Source: Corallium rubrum (lineage: Eukaryota; Cnidaria; Anthozoa; Scleralcyonacea; Coralliidae). Taken from it: a stretch of DNA of 64,000 nt. The position numbers and the translations under genes were made by a program. Shown here one piece after another: positions 57,701-64,000 of this stretch (within the stretch, counting starts at the first letter, position 1; every line of letters starts with the position of its first letter). The notes below the pieces were generated by a model. It saw nothing but the letters and a program-made list of their open reading frames with translations. It was not told where the DNA came from and searched no databases. Location of the stretch: the NCBI GenBank assembly GCA_964035015.1, contig OZ035997.1, positions 86,217,982 to 86,281,981 of the forward strand. Reading direction: 5' to 3'.

Positions 57701-60700
57701 ATGTAATGATTCCAAGTGCTCAGCTCACACCGCTAGCTGGATAAATAGTTTACAAGTGCATGAATGTGTTTTTCATATCTTTTCTTGCGTTAGTTCAGTC
57801 AGGGCCGTATCCAGGCGGTTTGAGACGCCGGTACACCGGTTTGGGCGTCCAAACTATAATATACAGTATACTATATGTAGTACATATAAACTATGTACTA
57901 CAATCTGAGAGTTTTTTCAGAAACCGTACAAGAATTTAAAAATCACCCCTCAGAATGTAAAAATTCACATCTCAGAATGTAGGAAATGGCATTTCCGAGA
58001 CTCTAAATTTCAAAAATTTCCGGGGGGGCATGCCCCCGGACCCACACAACAATTTGGGTTAAGTTTATGAATGTTTGGGGGTTAAAGTTAATGCACCCGA
58101 AACGATCATATATATTTTAAAATCACATGTATTTATATAAAAAATATTATATAGAATTAACATGAAGTACCAACAATTATGACGTCATATAACGATGACG
58201 TCATCATTTTGCCCCCCCCCCCCCCCTCCCCCCCCACACACACACACACACTCTCTCAGGTCTGGCGATGCCACTGCTGCGAACTAGTTTCTGCGATGAG
58301 TGGAAAAGAGCCTTTACTCTTGATTGCAGTTTTCAACACGATTTTCAAATTGCTGTCACAGTTCCTTGCAATTATTGCTCTATATTTTAGTCCTGAAAGT
58401 CGAATGACAGTCAGTCATGTCACGTATGATAGATATTCATGCTCTTTTAAAGTAGTGCCACGGATGGAAACCTGGGAGGTGCCAAATTCACTGTTGGCCT
58501 CCCCTGACGAACAAAGGCCAGCACGCCACTGCACTCAATTGAAATGTAATTTGGATACTCAGCGAAAGTCTTTGTTCTGTCTCTTTGTTCATGTTTATGC
58601 AAACTTGTGCATGGCGAGGACAACTGCAAGGCACTGTACTACAGTATACAGTACTGCTCTAAACTGTACTATACTGTGCTATACTGTACTGTATGTAGCA
58701 CTGCCCTGCACTTTACTATACTAGTGCACTACAATATACTGTACTGTTCTGCACTGCACTGCACTGCACTGCACTGCACTGCACTGCACTGCACTGCACT
58801 GCACTGCACTGCACTGCACTGCACTGTGCTGCACTGTACTGAATTGTACTGTACTGCCTTGCACTTTACTGTACTATACTATACTGTACTGCATGGCACT
58901 GGACTGAACTGCACTGAATTGTGCTGCATTGCACTACAGTGGACTGCACTATACTGTACTGCACTGCCTTGCACTTTACTGTATTGTACACATACTGGAC
59001 TGGACTGGACTGTGTGCTGCACTTGACTGTACTGCACTGTACTAGTAAGCCTGCACTAGACTACACTGCACTTCATTGGACTGCACTATAAACTGCAGTA
59101 AATTGCACTAAACTGCACTACTGCTGTACTGTACTGTAGTGTTGTTTTTTGTTGTGTTATTTTTTTGCATAATCTTTAGTTTGTCCAGTGGATAGCTGCT
59201 CTATTATCAATTTGTTGCATGATATTTCTTGGTTTTGCTGATGATGTTCTCAACCTCCGATGGCGTCACAAACTTCTTCTTCCCACCATGGCTTCACTTC
59301 CTATTCTCATGGTTTATATTGTGAATTTTGGATCCACCACAGTTGTCGTTCCCAAACCATTGAGATTCATGTTTGGACTTACAGTTAATCTCGGTATGTA
59401 TATATTTCATTGTGTGGCACGAGTTACTTTGGTAAAATTGCGTCCTCTGGTTGGCTAAAGCCGGTTTTCCACTAGGCGATTTTTTTCTCGCGAAGCGACT
59501 TTCTTTTGTTCGAATTCAATAGATTTCTGATTAGTTCCAGCTCAGAGCTCATGAGACAAAAGACAAAGTCGCTTCGCGTGAAAAAAGTCGCCTAGTGGAA
59601 AACCGGCTTAAGGGTGCTTTCCAATTGACAAGGTAAATGGACTTACTTTTGATTACTTTAGGTCTTCTTTAAGGTTTGAAGGGTCATGGTAACGCGCTCT
59701 CAATTCATCAGAATTTATGCCACAATATAATCCTTGGCCCACCTATATAACCTTAATCTTAAAAAAGAAAATGTCCACTCAAAACGAGCGGAGAAAAAAT
59801 CAAAATTTTCAACTTATAACTTTCTGATTAATAAACATACTTACGAATGTAATCCATGCAAGTACAGTATACAGACGATTTTTGTCAACAACATTGCTAA
59901 TTTATACTTCAAAAACTCATTAATAATTCATGAAGAAAACACAAAAGAAAATCATGACCCTGATTTAAATAATCTTTAGCTTTGATTTTCACGGCTTAGA
60001 CAAGGTTATTTTTCAAACTAACTCCGCCAATCAACTTACCAAGTGGTTCGTCTTTGAAGCCGTATAATAAACTCGCAGTTCGTGTTTTATCAGTTATCAA
60101 AACACTCGGCTTCGCCTCGTGTCTTTATATCTGATAAAACACTCCTGCTCGTTTATTATACAGTACATAAAACAATCTTGTCGTCCGCCGTTTTGGACAT
60201 TTTTTTTATATGTATCTGTCGTCACAAGCTGGATAATAAATCAATTATTGGATGAGACTTTTTTTATATCAAGAATTATCAAGGTTTATCTGCCGAAGCC
60301 GTAGGCTGATAATGCGGTCTGAGACCTTGATAATTGTTGATATAAGAAATGTCGAATTCTATAATTGTTTTATTATAAATTTCAGTTGAAAATATAAAAA
60401 GAATCCCTCCCTCAGAACCCAAAAATGCAGTTCAAATACAGTTGCTACCCCCCCCCCCCCCCCGCTTTTCTTCGGTTTGTCAGCTCGTCAGTGGTGTCAC
60501 GTCAGCACATGCATGATAAGTCCTTTTTCTTACAGATAGTACCTCCGGAAACTACAGATAATAGCATTGTGGGCTCACAATCAAACAATTACAGCGGAAA
60601 ATACAACTAAAAGAACTGACCAATTATAATCAAGGATTTGAAAAAAATGTATAATAAAGCAAATTATTATTCGATTTATTTTTATCTTCCTTTTAATTGG

Positions 60701-61400
60701 TTGAGGGACCGCTACGTCACCTGCAAATAACTGCCTACAAATAACAGTCTGCTCTGCGCATTAGCCGGCGATGTTGTTTTGCAGAAATAATATTTTGCTC
60801 ATGCGCGTTACACTTAATTTCGGCAAATGTAAATCAAGCTGGAAAGAAATTAATGGACATAATTACAGGTAAACATGCAATGTCAAATAAAAAATAAATC
60901 GAATAATAAAATAATTATTGAACTCGGTTTTCACAAAATATCGTGATTTTTCAGTGTCTCGCAGTTCAGTTATTTGCCTCTGCCTTCGGCATCGGCAAAT
61001 AATTGATCTGCTCGCCACTGACAAATCACGATATTTTGATCAACCTCGTCCAATAATTGTTAATTATTATACAACTGCATTAAAAACTGTCCAAATAACG
61101 CTAAAAATGAGTGCAAATGTACAGCGATATTTAGATAGTTAGTTATTTGCACTGGTTATTTCGATTGTTAGCCAATCAAATTTATCACATGGGAGACTAC
61201 TTCGTGTATGCTTATTATTTTGTCCTGGTGTAAGTTACGCTACTTCTCTGGCATTTTTAGAGTTTTCTTTTTCCATAAAAATTTGTTGATCAGAGCAGCT
61301 GTATAATAAATCTCTTATAAGATGTTTTGATGTGTAGTATCGCTGTATATTTTTACGGCACAACTCGTAAAAATATACAGCGATACTACACACCAAAACA

Positions 61401-61478
<78 letters not shown>

Positions 61479-63744
61479 TACCAATACGTATGCATGTATG
61501 GTGAACTCTGAAGTTCGCTTTTCGCTTTTAGTTAATGTAGTTTTTACATCATTGCACTACAACACATTCAAAAGCATGGAAAACACTCGGCTATCAGCGA
61601 AGTGGAATTTTAGTCCAACTTCAATTTCTCGTTCTTCCAAACTTCCACTCGTGTTTCTATTTAATAGTAATCTAGGCGGTGACTATATCGTTTCAGAGTC
61701 ACTGCTCAGTGGACAAATCAAAATGCAGGTATCTTTGAATTTACCTCTGAAATTATGCTAAAACTTTGTGAAACATGGAAAATGTAAACATGGAAAATGT
61801 TTCCTATTTCTTAATTGTTAACTGGTACTAGGGTGCCCCCACAGTTCTTTTGTCAGGGAGAGAACGTAGCGGCAGGGAAGGGTTAATGATCTTTCTTTTC
61901 TTTCAGGTGCGTTGTATTACTTGTACATGGGTATGCTGGCTGTGTTTTGTACCAATGCGATAAATATCTTGGCTGGAATTAATGGTGTGGAAGTTGGTCA
62001 GTCAGTTGTTATTACGTTTTCTGTGATGGTCTTTAACCTTATTGAACTACAAGGAGATTGCTGGAGAGCTCATCTCTTCTCTCTGTACTTGCTTGTTCCA
62101 TTCATTGCCGTCTCGCTTGCCTTGCTTTATTATAATTGGTGAGTACAATCAAGTCTGGACTAGAGTACCGTAGAATCTCGAAAGTAACCGTCCCCCGATA
62201 GTAACTGCCTTTCGGAAGTAGCCGCCTTTGTTTTAACACTTAACAATGGAAACCCGAAAGTAGCCGCCCTTCTTAAAGTAACCGCCCCCTCAAACGTAGC
62301 CGCTTCCAGTATTTATTCCAGAGAGCCGTGCGTTAAAAAATGTAGTTAAAAATATTTACAAAGTAATCACTTAAAAATAGCAATTAAACTAAGTATTGGT
62401 AAAACTATTAAAAAGGAACTATCTTAAACTATTGTTAAAACTATTAAAAAGGAGCTACATATATACTAATGTTAAGATTAAAAGATCAATTTTTTTCTAA
62501 AAATTTCCACATTTTCAGACAACCTTGTTTCAACAGGTATCGAGTTCCAGGCGACCTCTCCACTGTATGCCAGACTGCATTTAAGAAAATTGGTGTTGGG
62601 TTTAGGAACACTCAGGTTAACTTGATTCCCCCTAATATTGTACTCGTGCGCTGTATCCCTCCTTGAGAATTGCTCTGAGAGATAAGAAGGGACCATATTA
62701 TGTTTTACTTTAAACATTAGAATAGCCTTGTTTACTGCCCACCGATCGTCTAACTTTTGCCATCCTAACAATTCCAGCACATCAGCTGACCTAGTTTCGT
62801 AGCCAGAGCACGTAATTATTCTTCCAGCTCGACTTTGTAGTTTTTGTAATTTCTCTTTAAGACCTCTGTTACAGTTATCCCACACCAATGAGCAATAGTC
62901 AAAGTGGGGCAGAACAGTAGCATTAAATACTTTAATTAAGGAATCGGCAAGTATAACGTCACGAATTCGTCGCAATACACCGAGACCTCTTAACTTTCTT
63001 ACAAATGCCGTCTATGTGGTCATGCCAACTCAAATTCTGATCAGCCTATACATACACTAATATGAACACTAGTATCATCTAGGTACCTGAACTTGTAGAG
63101 CAAGACTTTATTATTAATATACAGTGATGGATCCAACTTGATCTGGTAGGGAGGAGGGGCGCTGAGCGAGCGAAGTGAGATCAGGCCTGCGGCGTGGGGC
63201 GCGACCGAGGCAGGGTGGAGCACCGCTGAGGGAGCTATGGCAGGGGTCTGGGGACACAGCCCCCGGCAGGGTCCAGCGGCGGAGCTGGTGATGGGGCTGG
63301 GGGGTAGGGGGACGAAGCCCACCAGACATTTTTTTATACCTATTAATACCTATGAATCATATGATAGCTAATATATGAATCATATATCTATGAATCATAT
63401 GATAGCATGAAGTTTACACGGACATTGAATGAATGCGTCCTTCAATGTACTTAGATTTGACAAGGCAATTGGCACCCCCCTGCACCCCCTTTGGCCAAGG
63501 CCAGGGAGGGTTGCGCACCATTTTCTAATGACTTCTTATATTTTATCTGTTCTAGGTATCCGTCTAGTGCGTTTGTTGGTGATACGTACTGTTACTTCGC
63601 TGGTATGACGTTTGCAGTGGTAGGAATCCTAGGTCACTTCAGCAAAACTCTTTTACTGTTCTTTATTCCTCAAGTTATCAACTTTATCTACTCGTTGCCG
63701 CAACTTTTCCATCTTATTCCCTGTCCAAGACACAGACTGCCAAA
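51718..63744 (+). CDS. DPAGT1: UDP-GlcNAc:dolichyl-phosphate GlcNAc-1-phosphotransferase, first five coding exons (3' end beyond window)
   Basis: Exons: 51718-51899, 56336-56456, 59180-59393, 61907-62138, 63556-63744. All junctions are GT-AG, and phases (2, 0, 1, 2, 2) match across every junction. The enzyme moves GlcNAc-1-phosphate from UDP-GlcNAc onto dolichyl phosphate in the ER membrane, the first committed step of N-glycosylation and the target of tunicamycin. Visible family blocks: the first membrane segment ([18 protein letters not shown]); [10 protein letters not shown] (exon 2); [20 protein letters not shown] with the conserved Asp pair and TTVVVPKP (exon 3); [18 protein letters not shown] (exon 4); [20 protein letters not shown] and CPRHRLPK (exon 5). 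These cover roughly the first 310 residues of an enzyme of about 410. The start is the first in-frame ATG after a stop; an alternative is Met14/15. Introns of 1.4-4.4 kb are packed with repeats. No defect is seen. Confidence 0.97.
52310..53717. mobile_element. Outer MITE-like element in DPAGT1 intron 1
   Basis: AAGCTGTGTTTACACAACCA...AAATTTAAGCA at the left faces TGCTTAAATTTTGGCCATGT...AAACAGGGCTT at the right. The ends are bounded by TA dinucleotides, so a TA target is possible. It is interrupted by the element at 52344-53188. Confidence 0.6.
52344..53188. mobile_element. Nested TTAA-flanked MITE (piggyBac-like ends)
   Basis: TTAA (52344-52347) then AGGAGTAGTGTCAC; at the right, GTGACACTGCTCCT then TTAA (53185-53188). 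TIRs match 13 of 14. TTAA duplication is the hallmark of piggyBac-type insertion (established knowledge). No transposase is visible in the 837 bp between. It lies within the outer element's left terminal region. Confidence 0.65.
54482..55375 (-). pseudogene. Second RecQ-like helicase relic, antisense in DPAGT1 intron 1
   Basis: On the minus strand: [20 protein letters not shown] from 55375, then, after a ~2-base insertion near 55285, [20 protein letters not shown] and a Walker A region reading [14 protein letters not shown], in which the usual TG of PTGFGKS is replaced (first P-loop Gly lost). [11 protein letters not shown] follows near 55115. A further family-like segment ([20 protein letters not shown], then [13 protein letters not shown]) lies at about 54585-54485, apparently a second exon. 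The frameshift and P-loop damage argue against function. Confidence 0.65.
55628..56165. repeat. ~20-bp minisatellite in DPAGT1 intron 1
   Basis: About 26 degenerate copies of ACATTCTAAGACGTTACGCT (variants ACATTATAAGACGTTACGCT, GTAAGACAATACGTTACATT). It ends ~170 bp upstream of exon 2. Confidence 0.9.
56885..57240 (+). pseudogene. Internally deleted hAT transposase relic
   Basis: A short N-terminal-like frame ([20 protein letters not shown]) ends at a stop near 57010. In another frame comes the hAT C-terminal dimerisation motif ([30 protein letters not shown], ~57115-57205). The catalytic middle is absent. It lies in DPAGT1 intron 2 and is non-functional. Confidence 0.7.
57245..57450. mobile_element. 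MITE-like inverted repeat
   Basis: AGCCTGGTTCTCATATGTCA...GATGGTCGCCGAT on the left faces ATCGGCGACCATCGGCGACC...TACGAGAATCAGGCTTA on the right. A separate internal dyad (ACATGTTAAGTAATAAA.../...TTTACTTAACATG) is present. Confidence 0.6.
58216..58257. repeat. Poly-C and (CA)n / (CT)n simple repeat
   Basis: A C-run interrupted by one T, then CACACA and CTCTCT, in DPAGT1 intron 2. Confidence 0.85.
58625..59135. repeat. Degenerate (ACTGC)n / (ACTGT)n array
   Basis: About 500 bp of pentanucleotide repeats, perfect CTGCA repeats at 58750-58825 and decayed elsewhere. It ends only ~45 bp before the DPAGT1 exon 3 acceptor at 59180. The plus strand yields a phantom open frame of Cys/Thr/Ala/Leu. Confidence 0.9.
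59458..59609. mobile_element. 152-bp MITE-like hairpin in DPAGT1 intron 3
   Basis: AAGCCGGTTTTCCACTAGGC faces GCCTAGTGGAAAACCGGCTT, with inner CGCGAAGCGACTTT/AAAGTCGCTTCGCG. Arms match closely; the centre is ~60 bp. Confidence 0.75.
60060..60370. mobile_element. Fold-back elements in DPAGT1 intron 3
   Basis: Two overlapping palindromes. One is centred on CACTCGGCTTCGCCTCGTG (~60112) with TTTATCAG...CTGATAAAACAC arms. The other (60236-60365) has ATTATTGGATGAGAC, TATATCAAGAATTATCAAGG against CCTTGATAATTGTTGATATA and a GCCGAAGCC loop. Confidence 0.55.
60650..61090. mobile_element. Fold-back region in DPAGT1 intron 3
   Basis: ATTATTCGATTTATTTTTAT (60666-60685) is inverted at ~60885-60905. A second palindrome (60905-61065: ACAAAATATCGTGATTTTTCA / GACAAATCACGATATTTTG) has a CCTTCGGC-type loop. 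Confidence 0.55.
61320..61403. mobile_element. Near-perfect 38-bp-arm hairpin
   Basis: AGATGTTTTGATGTGTAGTA...TTTTTACG faces CGTAAAAA...TACTACACACCAAAACATCT with an eight-base loop. It is followed at once by a long TA repeat. Confidence 0.8.
61404..61474. repeat. (TA)n microsatellite, ~71 bp
   Basis: Uninterrupted TA dinucleotides, the longest in the window, abutting the hairpin at 61320-61403. Confidence 0.9.
62478..62975 (-). pseudogene. LINE (non-LTR) reverse transcriptase C-terminal fragment
   Basis: An open frame of ~165 residues on the minus strand in DPAGT1 intron 4. [40 protein letters not shown] and [11 protein letters not shown]...[20 protein letters not shown] are typical of the region after the RT palm in CR1/Rex/Jockey-type LINEs. 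There is no endonuclease or catalytic RT motif in the remaining sequence, so this is a 5'-truncated insertion. No poly-A tail is obvious. Confidence 0.8.
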
Positions 63745-64000
63745 GTAAGTGGAATTATTCTAATATTCGTTATATATTACTATTTTTAGCAATTCTTACA
63801 GGTTGAAACAAAATTGCTACCAACATGCCACATCTGGTTTTTCACGCATGTTGTCGATTACCTGATTGTATTTACTGTAATAACTATGTAAAAACTATTC
63901 ACTGTGTAACGTAGTGCACGAGAGATTCATTAATCCCCAAGCCCGGGCGTAGGGCCGAAGGCCGGAGCCCGGGTGAGGGTGCTAATCTCGACACGCGGTG

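Noticed and set aside
58607-59026. 139-codon Cys/Thr/Ala-rich open frame
   Set aside because: It is a product of the ACTGC pentanucleotide array.

Overview
The window is eukaryotic: genes are split by GT-AG introns, coding exons are sparse, the sequence is AT-rich, and repeats make up most of the non-coding DNA. The mix of genes and repeats suggests a cnidarian, most likely an anthozoan and perhaps a stony coral. It includes tandem-MYND/DUF4470 genes, a transposase with a CaRF-like N-terminus and a Ulp1-like C-terminus, RecQ-like helicase relics, many fold-back elements and a Ty3/gypsy element. The assignment is an inference from family knowledge; no database search was possible.

Layout. 1-9.1 kb: a two-exon minus-strand gene with two MYND zinc fingers and a DUF4470-like domain (1583-6399), followed by a head-to-head inverted duplicate of its promoter and first exon (8492-9080, plus strand) with no visible second exon. 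10.5-13.9 kb: a 200-N assembly gap, then 2.6 copies of a 1.2-kb tandem repeat. 14.0-24.2 kb: a likely Mutator-like (MULE) DNA transposon. It carries an eight-exon gene (14244-22259) coding for a CaRF-like DNA-binding region, a DDE transposase core, a SWIM zinc finger, an acidic linker, a Ulp1-type cysteine protease and a PHD finger. Near-identical 95-bp inverted repeats lie at 14017-14111 and 24134-24228. Two one-base frameshifts break the reading frame. 24.3-30.1 kb: two adjacent minisatellites (65/66-bp and 33-bp units). 30.2-31.5 kb: a decayed DIRS-like retroelement. 32.65-32.9 kb: a 19-bp minisatellite. 32943-38387: a complete minus-strand Ty3/gypsy retrotransposon with identical 241-bp LTRs but a broken integrase junction.

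40.3-42.5 kb: a nested palindromic element with a 5-bp target duplication, directly upstream of a poly-C2H2 zinc-finger gene (41080-42471). 44.2-46.9 kb: a G/T-skewed block of degenerate ~103-bp repeats, bracketed by direct repeats. 48.1-50 kb: a RecQ-like helicase pseudogene fragment between perfect 55-bp inverted repeats. 51.7-63.7 kb: the first five coding exons of DPAGT1 (GlcNAc-1-phosphate transferase, the first enzyme of N-glycan precursor synthesis), continuing past the right edge. Its introns carry nested TTAA-type and other MITEs, a second RecQ-like relic, a deleted hAT relic, a LINE 3' fragment and several simple-repeat arrays.

The host genes visible are DPAGT1, the MYND/DUF4470 gene and probably the zinc-finger gene. 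Nearly everything else is mobile or repetitive. The MULE-type fusion element is the most notable system here.
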